DNA from: JALHMI01 sp964598535
GTDB lineage: Bacteria > Planctomycetota > Planctomycetia > Pirellulales > PALSA-1355
NCBI GenBank assembly: GCA_964598535.1
Contig: CAZRCI010000010.1
Span: 81,550 to 145,549 of the forward strand
DNA length: 64,000 bases
Direction of reading: 5' to 3'
Below are positions 1 to 9,471 of the stretch, piece by piece. Below the pieces are notes generated by a model. The model searched no databases, was not told the DNA's origin, and saw only the letters and a program-made list of their open reading frames with translations. Within the stretch, counting starts at the first letter, position 1, and every line of letters starts with the position of its first letter. The translations under genes were made by a program, and so were the position numbers.

Positions 1-1
1 T

Positions 2-199
2 CCGCGCGGCGTTCCGCCCGAGGAGTTGGCCGCGCTGGCTGGCGAGATCGATCCCCGGCGCGAGTATCACGTCGCCGGCGATGCCGAGGCCGCCTGGGCC
101 TGGGCTGGCAAGCGGCTGGCTCCAGGCGACCTGCTGTGCATCGCGGGATCGTTTTTCATCGCCGCGGAAATGCGCGCGGCCATTGGCCAACCGATCTAG
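2..199 (+). CDS. folC: C-terminal end of folylpolyglutamate/dihydrofolate synthase (partial)
   Basis: Only the last 65 codons are in the window; the gene begins upstream. The reading frame starts at base 2 and stops at TAG 197-199. The tail reads GDLLCIAGSFFIAAEMR, which matches the C-terminal beta strand of the Mur-ligase-type FolC family (usually G-D-x-x-x-x-x-G-S-L-F/Y-x-x-G-E-x-R). FolC adds glutamate to dihydropteroate and folates in the cytoplasm. The assignment rests on this short tail and its position as a complete C-terminus, so it is probable rather than certain; another Mur-ligase family member is the main alternative. Confidence 0.6.
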   Translation, partial: PRGVPPEELAALAGEIDPRREYHVAGDAEAAWAWAGKRLAPGDLLCIAGSFFIAAEMRAAIGQPI

Positions 200-328
200 T
201 AAAAGCGTCCCTTCGAGGCATTCCGAGGATTCGCAGCACTGCCAAACGCGCAAGCGGTGTGTGGAGCTTGGCGTCGCGCTTCGCGAGGCTGAAAAAAGGT
301 CCGGGCGGACCTCCTTTTGGCAACCTGC

Positions 329-568
329 TTAGCCGCGGGGCCAGCGGGGCGGCATCCAGTCCTGTCGCCAGGGGCGCTCGCGCTCGTTGCGGCAAAGCGC
401 CGAGGGCACGTCCGCCTCCAAGTGGCTGCGGCGCGTCTCGTCCGAACGCGGCGGGCCTTCGCTCGATTCGGCGCAGCCCAACTTGTGCAAGAGCGAAGCG
501 ATGTACGGATCGGCCCAGGGCACGAGATCGCGAAACGCACGCGGAGCGGGCAGGTGGGGATCGCTCAT
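329..568 (-). CDS. small hypothetical protein, 79 aa
   Basis: A short leftward frame converging on folC. I chose the internal ATG at 568 (MSDPHLPAPRAFRDL) because the longer frame upstream reads as low-quality, Arg/Ser-rich sequence. A weak GAGG lies upstream of this start. The protein is soluble, charged, with a tryptophan/proline-rich tail (ending near WRQDWMPPRWPRG) and no recognised domain. It could be a chance open frame in GC-rich DNA; the sensible amino-acid composition after the chosen start is the only support. Confidence 0.35.
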   Translation of the reverse strand: MSDPHLPAPRAFRDLVPWADPYIASLLHKLGCAESSEGPPRSDETRRSHLEADVPSALCRNERERPWRQDWMPPRWPRG

Positions 569-963
569 AGCTGGAACCTCGACGACGGTGCAATGGATCG
601 TGCGTGCCACGGGGTAGTCCTCTAGCGCGGGATGTGAAGGGAGTAACGATAGGACTTGTGCTTCGCCGCGTGGTCCGAGAACCGAATCACGTTGCGACAG
701 AGCTTTGGAAGACATGACGTGGCAACTGGAAAGCAATTCGCGGACCAATCGCCCGGTTATTCCCTGGCAAGCGCGCCTCCCAGACCACGGCAAGGCATGA
801 CGCACAAGGACTTAAGGACGGCGCGAATTTTATACGCGCCCGTCCGGCGAGTGCGTACGCAGCAGTCTGGGAGAAGGCAACTTTTGCAATCCGCGTACAA
901 GCCTTGCGGATAACATCGCTAGCACTTGCGCGATCGGAGCAGGCCGCCTTCGGCGCGTGGCGG
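569..963. other. non-coding interval
   Basis: About 395 bases between the small hypothetical gene and the S41 protease stop. Several overlapping open frames are present but all have shadow-like composition. No RNA gene, long inverted repeat or mobile-element signature was recognised. Confidence 0.4.
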
Positions 964-2262
964 CTACTTCTTGAGTTTTTCTTCCAAGGCTTCGAGCGCC
1001 CGTTTAAGCTGAGGGTCGAACTCGAGCACGTTTTCGCCGGCGACGGCTCCCGATTCGCCCGGCGAACGTTGCTGAACGATGTCACGTTGGCGGCGTTTTT
1101 CTTCCATGGCGGCCGTTTGCTTTTCGTCGAGCTTGACTTCGTAGCCTGGCGTCGGCTTTACGCCCCATTCATCGTCGGAAGCGCTCGACTCGAGCCGGTG
1201 GATGTTCTTTCCGCTGGGCCGCCAATAACTGGCGATGGTGAGCTTGAGCAGGCTTTGCCCGCCTTCGAGCGGAATCACGTTTTGCACGGTGCCTTTTCCC
1301 CAAGTGCGATCGCCGATGATGATCGCCCGATCGTGATCTTGCAGGCAAGCGGCGACGATCTCCGCGGCGCTTGCGCTCTTGTCGTTCACCAGGACCACGA
1401 GCGGCAGCTTCTGGTAGGTTCCGCTGCCATCGGCTTCGGCTTGCCGGCGCACGCGTTCGTCGCGCCCCCGCGTGGTAACGATCACGGCTCCCCGCGGCAG
1501 AAACATATTGCAAACCTCTTCCGCGCCTTGAAGCAGCCCGCCGGGATTGTTGCGCATGTCGAGGATCACGCCGCGGCAGCCTCGTTCGGTAAGCCAGGCC
1601 AACGCTTGGCGAAGTTCCTCGACGGTCGTCTCGCCAAATGAATTCAGCCGCACGTAGCCGATCTTGTCCGTTCCGGGCAGGAAGAAGCTCCAAGAGCCGT
1701 CCGATACGCGGGAGTCTCCCAACACGGAGTCGACACGAATTCGCGCGCGCACCAGGTCGAACGTCAGCGGATCGGTCTGGCCTTCGCGAACGATCGAGAG
1801 CGAGACCAATTCGCCGGGCCTGCCGCGCAGCCAGCCGACGATTTCATTCAGTGTCTTGCCGGCCGTCGGTTTGCCGTCGATCGTGATGATCTTGTCGCCG
1901 GCGCGCATGCCGGCCTTATAGGCGGGCGTTCCTACCAGCGGGCTCATGACGGTGAGTTGCTTCTCTTCGCCTTCGAGGCTGACTTCGATGCCGATGCCGC
2001 CATACTGCTGGTCGATTGCTTCTTGAAATTGGTTGGCCTGGTTGCGCGGCAAGAAGGCCGAGTATTCATCCAGCCGGCCGATCATGCCGTTGAGCGCGCC
2101 CTCGAACAACTTCTGATCGTCGACCGGCTCGACATAGTAACGGTCGATCGTCTCAAGCACTTCGCTGAACCAGCGTCCGTACGGGTTGCGATCCGCCCGT
2201 TCGTAACAGGCGATCGATCCGACGGCCACCAGGAAGATGATCCACAACGTGCGGCGCGGCAT
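964..2262 (-). CDS. S41 family C-terminal processing peptidase (CtpA/Prc-like)
   Basis: A 432 aa serine protease that cleaves substrates near their C-termini in the periplasm. A single hydrophobic N-terminal segment (residues about 5-18, IIFLVAVGSIAC) acts as signal or anchor. An N-terminal helical region carries the typical YVEPVDDQKLFEGAL and LDEYSAFL signatures. The PDZ domain (about 85-160) contains GIGIEV and GTPAYKAGMRAGDKI. In the protease domain the Ser-Lys dyad is visible: Ser298 in SASAAEI and Lys323 in WGKGTVQ, 25 residues apart as in characterised CtpA/Tsp enzymes. ILDMRNNPGGLL (about 233-244) is the usual substrate-cleft motif. The length is normal for the family. It stands alone with no obvious operon partner. 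Confidence 0.93.
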   Translation of the reverse strand: MPRRTLWIIFLVAVGSIACYERADRNPYGRWFSEVLETIDRYYVEPVDDQKLFEGALNGMIGRLDEYSAFLPRNQANQFQEAIDQQYGGIGIEVSLEGEEKQLTVMSPLVGTPAYKAGMRAGDKIITIDGKPTAGKTLNEIVGWLRGRPGELVSLSIVREGQTDPLTFDLVRARIRVDSVLGDSRVSDGSWSFFLPGTDKIGYVRLNSFGETTVEELRQALAWLTERGCRGVILDMRNNPGGLLQGAEEVCNMFLPRGAVIVTTRGRDERVRRQAEADGSGTYQKLPLVVLVNDKSASAAEIVAACLQDHDRAIIIGDRTWGKGTVQNVIPLEGGQSLLKLTIASYWRPSGKNIHRLESSASDDEWGVKPTPGYEVKLDEKQTAAMEEKRRQRDIVQQRSPGESGAVAGENVLEFDPQLKRALEALEEKLKK

Positions 2263-2398
2263 AGATATGCCTCGAAGTTCCGGGGTGCAAACAATATCCG
2301 TATCCTACCCCGAGACGCGAAAGGCGGCAAAGCGGGCGGAAAGCCCAGCTAGCGTGGCGATTTCCTTGTGTGGCACGGGAAGATGAAGACCACGACGT

Positions 2399-2740
2399 TC
2401 AGTTTTTCCCACCAGGCGAAGTTAGGCTTACCCGCGCTCGATCCCCGCGCACTGCTTCGACATAATCCAAGAAGCGGGGAATCCCCTGGTCTAAGAAGCG
2501 TTGACAGAGATCGGACACGAGCGGGTCTGTTTCGACTACGGGCTTAGTTGGGTCAGGGAGTCCGTTCTCCGCTACCCGCTTGCAATACTCGACGTGGGCG
2601 CGGTTTGCGGTTTCCTTATCGTCTGGCCCGGCGAGCAGCCGCACTGGGCGAGGATGGCCGCCCGGGCTGAGCGGTCCGATGTTGGCGTACCAGGCCTTGT
2701 GGCTGGCCTTCCAATAGAACGGAAGTTTTTGCTTCGACAT
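2399..2740 (-). pseudogene. truncated tyrosine-recombinase (integrase) N-terminal remnant
   Basis: The 113 aa frame aligns with the first ~75 residues of the intact integrase at 18350-19411: both share YWK-S-H-x-AWYANIGP, G-x-PRPVRL and a DPLV-x-DLC stretch. After FLDQG the homology stops, and the catalytic domain (Arg, His, Tyr residues) is absent. The start lies 122 bp from the 2863-2906 att repeat, nearly the same spacing as the intact gene (128 bp from its att). I read this as the decayed integrase of an older element that used the same tRNA site. A functional truncated DNA-binding protein cannot be excluded but is unlikely. Confidence 0.8.
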
Positions 2741-2795
2741 GCTCGGAACGTACTACGTTCAGGAACGCAGCTTGGATACGTCCAAGTTGCGGTCC

Positions 2796-2814
2796 GGGAC
2801 AAATTCCAGGGACA
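2796..2814 (+). repeat. integrase arm-type-like repeats of the older element
   Basis: GGGACA (2796-2801) and AGGGACA (2808-2814) lie between the truncated integrase and the left att repeat. The same paired motif sits in the equivalent place beside the intact integrase. Role as recombinase arm sites is inferred. Confidence 0.45.
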
Positions 2815-2862
2815 AGACCTTTCGACGTGCTTACGGCTTGCCGTAAGTGCTTTGCAGATAAT

Positions 2863-2906
2863 AGTGGGCGATATAGGACTCGAACCTATGACCCCTAGCT
2901 TGTCGA
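2863..2906. repeat. left attachment repeat: copy of the tRNA-Val 3' half
   Basis: 44 bases identical to 19540-19583, covering the tRNA 3' end, T arm, variable loop and one side of the anticodon arm, plus 3 flanking bases. Identity stops abruptly at 2907 inside the anticodon stem, so this copy cannot make a tRNA. This is the expected footprint of tyrosine-recombinase integration into a tRNA gene. Confidence 0.9.
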
Positions 2907-3026
2907 ATCTTCCAAGCCGCTGCTTTTCCGCTGCAGAATTAACTCTAACTCGCTGCGCAGCAATAAGCAAATGGCACTTCGCCTTATCTACTTGAAGTTG
3001 CGTCAAGATTGAACGCGGCGAGTTCT

Positions 3027-3043
3027 AGGGACATACAGGGACA
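3027..3043 (+). repeat. paired AGGGACA direct repeats, left end of island
   Basis: AGGGACA at 3027-3033 and 3037-3043, a 10 bp period, 120 bp inside the left att repeat. The same phased pair occurs inside the right end (19472-19489) and, inverted, at 14571-14587. Probable integrase or excisionase arm-binding sites (inference). Confidence 0.5.
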
Positions 3044-3083
3044 AGTCCCGATCATGGTAGCGAGGCTTATGTAGATGCTCGCT

Positions 3084-4178
3084 CTACTGGGCGGCTAATC
3101 CAATCGTGTCAGGACGCAAAGTCGCCATCTTTGCCCGAGTTTCAGCGATCGAGTTTTCGAGGAACTCGGCGAAGCTCCACCGGGACTTCGCTAGTCGCCC
3201 GAGCAGTAATCGACCGCCAACTCCGACCACACCGGAGAATGCGGCAACGTGGAACAGTGCATCCATGCCAAGTCCCAATCCAATTCCAACACTGCTGATT
3301 GTGGTATTGGCAGCGACTTCCGCGACCGCAGCAGAGAGCTCTTTCGATCCTTTGTACCACAAAAACCCGTTCACTAGGGCATGGAGAGAACCCGCAGCCA
3401 GCGCGCCCCCGCACAACTCGCCAAAAAAGTTCTCCAACTCTTCAGGGCCGACGTTGCCCATGCCTTCTTGGACGATGCCCGTAGCCTCGTGCGCGTTTAT
3501 CTTGTTGATCGTCAGTACTTGCATCGACTCCAACTGCGGATACTGGTCCTTCAATTCTCGGACCTTATCGGCAATATCGGCGGGGACCGCGAAGTCCACC
3601 CGATCGACCATGTGGCCTTTATACCCTTCTAAGCCGCGAACAACCTTCTCTTGAACACTGAGCATATGCTTGATGACGCCGTGAGGTTCTGCGTACAGCT
3701 TCACTTGTACATAGTCATACGCTTCACCTGGATTCTTGATCACTACGTCCCAGCCTTCTTGGCATCCCGACGGCGCCAATTCTGCAATACGTCCCACTTG
3801 CTCCTTAAATACGTTCTCTCCGATCTGGCCCTTAATCTTGCTGACAAAACCAATCACTTCACGACTATCTAACCGCAAGAATCTACCCTCGTCGCTTGTG
3901 ATGTGATCGAGCAGAATCTTTCGCATCTCTGCATAGGTGTCGGCCTCCTCACCCATCAGCTTGGCGAAGGCGTCTCTCAATGGGGCCGGAATCTCATCTA
4001 GCATTCCGTCACCATGCATCGCGTCGCCGGCGATCACCGCACTGCCGATCATTTGGTCATGTTGCTTTTGAAGCGCGCGCAGCAAACCGTCAAGCTCCGC
4101 AAGCTGCCACTGGCCGACTACATCCAAGAATTTGCGAGTGTTGCCGCCGTAGTGAGCGCAGAACTCTTTAATGTTCAT
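3084..4178 (-). CDS. PD-(D/E)XK-like nuclease domain protein with C-terminal membrane segments
   Basis: 364 aa from the chosen ATG at 4178 (MNIKEFCAHY); the open frame extends 15 codons further but that would overlap the previous gene by 56 bp instead of 11. The N-terminal part is helical. Residues about 115-165 resemble a restriction-endonuclease fold: E121 in GQIGENVFKEQ, D144 in EGWDVVI and Q158-V-K160 in YVQVKLY, a Q-variant of the E-x-K motif. The C-terminal third is hydrophobic and glycine-rich (AAGSLHALVNGFLW, then a longer GIGLGLGMDALFHVAAFSG region), giving about two membrane segments. It is the last gene of a leftward three-gene unit behind the MmeI-like enzyme and the coiled-coil protein. 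This suggests a membrane-associated defence effector; the function is inferred and no exact family is recognised. Confidence 0.6.
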   Translation of the reverse strand: MNIKEFCAHYGGNTRKFLDVVGQWQLAELDGLLRALQKQHDQMIGSAVIAGDAMHGDGMLDEIPAPLRDAFAKLMGEEADTYAEMRKILLDHITSDEGRFLRLDSREVIGFVSKIKGQIGENVFKEQVGRIAELAPSGCQEGWDVVIKNPGEAYDYVQVKLYAEPHGVIKHMLSVQEKVVRGLEGYKGHMVDRVDFAVPADIADKVRELKDQYPQLESMQVLTINKINAHEATGIVQEGMGNVGPEELENFFGELCGGALAAGSLHALVNGFLWYKGSKELSAAVAEVAANTTISSVGIGLGLGMDALFHVAAFSGVVGVGGRLLLGRLAKSRWSFAEFLENSIAETRAKMATLRPDTIGLAAQ

Positions 4179-4623
4179 TTGACCGGGTTTCCAATCTGGC
4201 GATGCGTTCGAGAGCTTCAGCAAGGCGGGTGGCTAAGATGTCATTGTATTCGTCCTGGATGCGAAGCTTCTCTTCGAGGAGCTCAATAAGTCGCTTCCCG
4301 GTGACCTGGTCTAGTTTGCCAAAAACAGCGCCCTTCGTTTCGCTGATTGCCTTCTTCGCCCCGCGCTGTTCAAGCTCACCGTCCAGGTACTTGACGGCCG
4401 ACTCCAACTTCGAGCCCGTGTAAACTTGCTTTCCACTTTCAAGGGTTCGTTGAGTAACGTCACTCGCGGCGCTGATTGTTTGCTTACCGAGCTCGGCAGT
4501 CTTCGCGGCGCTGGCCGATCCCAACTGGGCGACCTTCTTGGCTTTGTCCCACACAGACGACTTCGGAAGTTGCACAGACGGAAGTTTGCCGTCGTCTTCC
4601 GGTACGGAGGGCGTCGTTGACAT
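4168..4623 (-). CDS. coiled-coil hypothetical protein, 151 aa
   Basis: Small hydrophilic protein. The N-terminus is Pro/Ser-rich, the middle is Ala/Lys/Ser-rich and amphipathic, and the C-terminal 45 residues (LIELLEEKLRIQDEYNDIL and following, ending LARLETRSNEH-like) form a clear heptad coiled coil. The stop overlaps the start of the next gene by 11 bp, implying translational coupling. The start is 22 bp after the real-frame stop of the MmeI-like gene, so the three genes appear to form one transcript. A partner or chaperone of the following nuclease-like membrane protein is plausible; no family was recognised. Confidence 0.65.
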   Translation of the reverse strand: MSTTPSVPEDDGKLPSVQLPKSSVWDKAKKVAQLGSASAAKTAELGKQTISAASDVTQRTLESGKQVYTGSKLESAVKYLDGELEQRGAKKAISETKGAVFGKLDQVTGKRLIELLEEKLRIQDEYNDILATRLAEALERIARLETRSNEH

Positions 4624-4645
4624 TGCGAAATCCTCGTGGAGTGGA

Positions 4646-7566
4646 TTATCGGTTTACGTCCGGCCGAATACAGTCCTCCGTGACCAACTTCGCCGGATCG
4701 GGGTAGCTTGGTGGTACACCTGGGGAGACCACCTTCTCGCCTGCCGCGATCTGGTCAGCCACGTCGGCATTGAGTTTGAGTAGCTGGCCGAGCAAGTCCT
4801 TCTTGGCTGAGAAGCCGTAGGCCGCCAGGACAGCAGCATCGAGTCGCTATGAGCATCCTTCAATGCATTGCTCCCTGGTAGCTCAAGTGTCCGATAGACG
4901 CCTCTTAGACCGCCTTTGACCTTCGCCATTGCTTCGGACCTCACTCGTCGCAGTTCGCGGCCTGCTCCCGCGACTGCATCAACCTGTTTTGCGGTAGGCT
5001 GCTGCGGCCAAGGGAATGTATTCCAAACGGCTTCGCCGAATCGAAAGTCTGTTTTTAGCTTTGAACACTTAGTTGTGAACCATGTCCAGTGAATGTTCGA
5101 TTGAAGAACACCGAACGTGTAGTCGTCAGAGAACGTGAAGACTTGCAGTAGATTGCTGGGACGTATAGCTGAATCGACAAAGACGAAAACGGCTCGCTTG
5201 GTGACGAGTGAACAACAGAGATACCGAGGAAGTCGGGCAAGCCAAGCAATAAGTTCCGGCCGGCCAAACGAGAGTTGCCACCACCGCTCTAAGAATCCCT
5301 TATGGTGGGATCGCATTTGACCGTCACTCCCGATCCCTTCCATAGCTTTGCGCTTTCTGTCGGGCAGGACGTGCTTCTGAACCCACTCGAAAGCGCCTGG
5401 GTAGGATGCGGCTCCAATCTGATCTCGCTGTTCAAAGTCGAGAACAAAGCGATCGATCGCCCCTCCCGTTCCCAACACTTCTCGCCCGTTGAGATACGGG
5501 TGAATAAGCTCCGCCGCCCGTTTGTCTTTGACCATGATCTCGTTGCGCTCAGAGCGCGTAAGCACGAACCGACTATTCCCGATCATCTGGCCATTGAACG
5601 ACCGCTGCGGCTCCATGTTGCATCGAAGTTCAATAGCACCGCTTACGTCAGTCTTGTCTGACAGGGCGGAGTTGATGTGATCAGTCACTCGAACGTCCAA
5701 TTCGTAGTCTTTACTCGCCGGCACCTTACCCGACTTTCGACGTGATCCATCACCGCTCTTTTTCACGTTGAACCACAAGCGACGTTCTTTAGGCAACACG
5801 TCTGGATTCTGCGACTTGACCCAGTTGGCAATTGATACGTGTACGTTCGCTTCGCCAGACCAAGGCTGATTGTCCACGGCTTCTACAATGGTGCCTGTCT
5901 TCACGATATGATCCAATCCGCCAACGCGTGACTGATTGTTGCGAATGTTCTGCGTTCCGACCAAACCGGCACGGCCAGTAACAGGGTCGTCTGTCGTACA
6001 ATCAGGAAGTGCATCATGGGCCTTGCGAAGCCAATAGACGCAATAATCTGCCATGCCCGGAACGGAAGCGTAAGCCTTACGCATCGCCTTCACATAATCG
6101 GGGCCTCGCTCTGGCTTGAGTCGCTTCGCCCCCAGGAATGGCGGATTGCCGATAATAACATCCACCTTCGGCCATTGGGCCGGATTGCTCCGATCATCAA
6201 GCAAGGCATCGCGGGCGACGAAGTTCTTGTCGAGATTGTCTAGCGGCAGCGCCGGTTCCACCGTGTGCAGCTCATCGATCGCGAGCTTCCTCGCGATCAT
6301 CATCGTGACCTTGGCAAGTTCAATGGCAAACGGGTTGATGTCCAGGCCATAGAACTGCTCGGCATTCACAAAGCCAAACAATCCTTGCTGGGGGGCAACT
6401 TGGGTGGATAACTCTGTCATCCGCTCAAAGAGCCTCGCTTCCAGACGCTTTAGCTCTCTGTAGGCGATGTAGAGGAAGTTGCCAGAGCCACAGGCCGGGT
6501 CGAGAACACGATACTCGTGCATACGGCCGAGAAGGTGCCGCAGACGCTTGAGCGTGGTGGCGTTCTCGATCTGATCTCGCCACGGTTCCACAATCGTCGG
6601 TCCGACGATCTTCATAATGTCTACAGGGCTGGTGAAGTGGGCGCCGAAAGCATGACGTTCCTCTTGCCCTAGTGAATGCTCGAACAGGGTGCCAAAGATT
6701 TCGGGCCGAACCATCGACCAGTTGGCTTTTGCCGCTTGCCGCAATGGGCTCAACTCGTCCGGGTAAAGCTCGATCTGCGCCGGTTCGGCGAATAGCCCAC
6801 CGTTGAAGTAGGCCACGTCCTTGAATCGGCCACCCGAGGCACCGTTCACCGTGTTCATGGCCGTGAACAGACCGCCGAGTAAATCAAAGCTCTCAGACGG
6901 CCCGGTGCAGTCCTCCAGCAAGCGGGTGACGAAGTATTTCTCCAACAGGCCGATGTCCTCGGCGAAAAGCGCAACGAGTATCTGCAAGGTGAACCGCTGG
7001 GCAACACCACGATCGATGCCTCGTGCGATCAGCTTGTTGAAACATGTGGCCAGCAGGTAGGCCGCTTGGCGAGTGACGGCCTCGTGATCATTGCCAAAGG
7101 TGGGCTGAACTTTGTACGGGAACAGGAAGGCGAGCGGTCCCCAGCGTTCAGGGAGCTCGCTTAGCGGCACCTGATCCACGGGCGAGTCCATCTGCGTTTC
7201 AAAGTCATAGACCCAGAACTCGTCGAAGTTGCACAGAACGACGTAACGTGGCCGTGAGGGTACTAGGCGAGTCCAATAGTCAAACGCTTGGCGGTAGTGC
7301 CTGCTGAGATCGACACCTCGCTTCTTCATCTCGATTAGGACGACTGGTTTCCACACCAGATCGGCGAAGGCCGTGCCGCCCGCGTCGGCCTTTTTTACCC
7401 GCTGTTCAAGAGTCGCACCCGCCTCTCGCACGCCTTCGTGGCCGAAGGCTCGAAACAGGCGATCGAGGAATAACTGTGACTCGCCCTTTTCATCGCCAGT
7501 GATATGGGTGCCAGCCCACGTAACGAACTCGGCAAGCCGTTGTTTCCGGTCTTCGTGCATCTTCAA
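4646..7566 (-). CDS. MmeI-like (type IIL) fused restriction endonuclease/DNA methyltransferase, frameshifted near C-terminus
   Basis: One polypeptide joining nuclease, SAM-dependent methyltransferase and specificity domains. The N-terminal nuclease motif is D69-x9-E79-x-K81 (ADLVWKPVVLIEMKKRG), the same spacing as in MmeI. A helical connector follows (about 160-345). Methyltransferase motif I is DPACGSGN (356-363) and motif IV is IGNPPF (472-477). The C-terminal half holds the target-recognition region. Near base 4848 the frame breaks: the continuous frame ends in Ser/Arg-rich nonsense at 4654, whereas the adjacent frame restores a family-typical tail (LDAAVLAAYGFSAKKDLLG) ending at TAA 4646-4648. 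A single missing C in the GAC(C)TCGAT context explains it. Either a real inactivating or phase-varying mutation or a sequencing error; catalytic motifs are all upstream of the break. Confidence 0.88.
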
Positions 7567-7627
7567 TCTACGCTTGAATGGGTGGTGTGGCGGTGTCCTA
7601 GATTATCATGGTCCTGAAAACGAAAAC

Positions 7628-7660
7628 AGGCCGCTGGACAATCCAGCGGCCTGCTTTTTT
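7628..7660 (-). terminator. bidirectional intrinsic terminator after the HNH gene
   Basis: A 10 bp stem AGGCCGCTGG/CCAGCGGCCT (7628-7637/7643-7652) is flanked by a T run on the plus strand (7655-7660) and by TTTTC-rich sequence on the minus strand. It sits just downstream of the leftward HNH gene. A near copy occurs at 17899-17922. Confidence 0.7.
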
Positions 7661-7702
7661 GCTTAAGACTTTCGTGCCTAAAGGGCAGACTCGGACGCAC
7701 GT

Positions 7703-8419
7703 TTATGAATCGCAACTAGCGATAAACTGACCCCATCGATACGTTAGAGCAGCTGAATTTGGGTAATCGCACTGTTCATCTGGGTGCGCAAGCTTGACCC
7801 CCTCTAATCCACTGTACGTCGTTTGTCTTAAGCGCCGTGCAATCGCGACCGTCAACTTGCCTGGATCGATTCCAATAAGGTCCAGGTCAAAGAGCGCATG
7901 GACATCCGCACGCAATAGCAATCCATTGGTTACATGGTCAGACTTGTCGCCCTGATAGGGCTTGATATGCGCCGCCTCAAGTGCATCTTCAGCATCGCAT
8001 CGAGTGATGGCGCATCGACCGCCATATGCGGACAATAGTGCGTTTCTGAATGCCGGTTGCCCGCGGCGCTGAACTACTTCACGAGTAACTCGTCGTCGTT
8101 CATCGGCTTCGCTATTTGCATCGAAGTAGCCACGGCTGAGTTTAGTGCGCGCGAGCCTTTGCAGTTGGGATTGGCGCCGGCGATCGCGCCGAATAACAAT
8201 CTCCGCCCAATCACCATTTGGCAACTGGCAAGCGAAGCCCTTGCCTTCCAAAGCCCGCAGATGATTCTGCACGCGTCCTTTGCGGATCGGCAGACCATAA
8301 CGCTCTTCAGCACGTGCCCGAATTTGTTCGATTGTTGCGGGGATCACCGTAAGCACAGCATTGATCGCAGCGGCCTGTGTGTTCTCGCCACTATTGAATC
8401 TGTCCCGCGAGTGTGTCAT
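7703..8419 (-). CDS. HNH endonuclease with N-terminal winged-helix-like domain
   Basis: 238 aa. Residues 1-75 look like a winged helix (an IEQIRARAEERYGL helix, then VQNHLRALEGKGF and a QLPNGDW wing). Residues about 115-200 form an HNH domain of the restriction-endonuclease type: FRNALLSAYGGRCAIT, H151 in EAAHIKPY, N165 in VTNGLLL and H174 in DVHALFD. All three catalytic positions are present. These enzymes cut DNA using one divalent metal. It is a single gene ended by the hairpin at 7628. It is likely defence or element maintenance cargo; a stand-alone modification-dependent nuclease is possible. The target is not predictable from sequence. Confidence 0.85.
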   Translation of the reverse strand: MTHSRDRFNSGENTQAAAINAVLTVIPATIEQIRARAEERYGLPIRKGRVQNHLRALEGKGFACQLPNGDWAEIVIRRDRRRQSQLQRLARTKLSRGYFDANSEADERRRVTREVVQRRGQPAFRNALLSAYGGRCAITRCDAEDALEAAHIKPYQGDKSDHVTNGLLLRADVHALFDLDLIGIDPGKLTVAIARRLRQTTYSGLEGVKLAHPDEQCDYPNSAALTYRWGQFIASCDS

Positions 8420-8524
8420 TTCTTATTCGACATAAAGCCGTGGATGAAACTTCGCCCAGTATAAGCACTCCACCTTTCACGTCCAAATCGTGAGCCAATG
8501 GGCAAAGCACTTTTGAACGGGAAC

Positions 8525-9253
8525 TCAGCCAGCAGCGCTCGCGCTCTCGGCCCAATCCAACTGAAGTTTTTGAAGCTGGCCCAAAACGTGCGACGGCTGC
8601 GCTACCAGCTTTCGTTCATCGAACGGCACACTCTCAAACCCGGGCACGATAAGCGACCGATCGACAATGTTTTTCCAATCGTCGAGAGGATCAAACCCGA
8701 AGTGCTTGACACCGTGGTCGAGAAACCACGCGCGCTGGCACCACTCCGCTAGGCCAGCGTCAGCCTGAACGACTGGACATATCTCGGCCGCGAGAATTAT
8801 CTCGCGTGACCCTCCCAGCATCCGTGAGTGAATTACGTTTGGAACTTGTGGTTTGACGACGGCTTCACCAAGGTAGAACACTTCGGGGATGCTCCGCATC
8901 GTGTCACCCACCTTGACGATCTTGGCTTCACTGCGAAGCATCGCCTCACGTGACGAACGCCAGCCTTCCCACCACCTCGGCTTGAGAAGATCGCACGGTG
9001 CCTTCTTTTCGAGCCGTTGCTGCCAGGTGCGACGGTAGTAGTTTCGCCAGTGGGTTATGTAGTCCCGCTGATCAGGGTCCGGGCGCCGAACCTTGCCCAC
9101 CGGGCCGAGGGTTCTAGCATCTACCACGATGCTCTGACGAAAACGCTTCCGTGCGAGCGCCCAATTCCAGCCATCAACACGCCAGGTGTCCAGCCTCACA
9201 TAGAAGATCGTCCGATCATGTTCGTGCTTTTGTTCGGCCAACACCCAACACAT
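8525..9253 (-). CDS. hypothetical island protein, 242 aa
   Basis: I chose the ATG at 9253 (MCWVLAEQKHEHDRTIFYV) because the 41 residues of the longer frame, up to 9376, are Pro/Arg-rich and unlike folded protein. The protein is rich in Trp and Arg, has alternating strands and helices, no signal peptide and no membrane segment. I recognise no family. It lies first downstream of the replication-type block in the same direction. Its extended Arg/Trp-rich stretch (about residues 50-115) might contact nucleic acid, but this is a guess. Confidence 0.6.
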   Translation of the reverse strand: MCWVLAEQKHEHDRTIFYVRLDTWRVDGWNWALARKRFRQSIVVDARTLGPVGKVRRPDPDQRDYITHWRNYYRRTWQQRLEKKAPCDLLKPRWWEGWRSSREAMLRSEAKIVKVGDTMRSIPEVFYLGEAVVKPQVPNVIHSRMLGGSREIILAAEICPVVQADAGLAEWCQRAWFLDHGVKHFGFDPLDDWKNIVDRSLIVPGFESVPFDERKLVAQPSHVLGQLQKLQLDWAESASAAG

Positions 9254-9471
9254 CGGTGGACCCGATAGCGGTCCAGGTGGAGCGAGTGGAACTCGTTCGG
9301 CACGGCACCATCGAAAGCACATTCGCGGTGGGATCGGAGATGCTACACTTGGGAGATTTTCACGAAGCACGATCAACCTCCCTCAGCATCTCCGCTCGCT
9401 TGTAACGTGGTGCCGCCAGAATCTCACGAAGCGTGTAGCGCGGCCTAGGACGCTCAGGCCAACGGCGCAGC

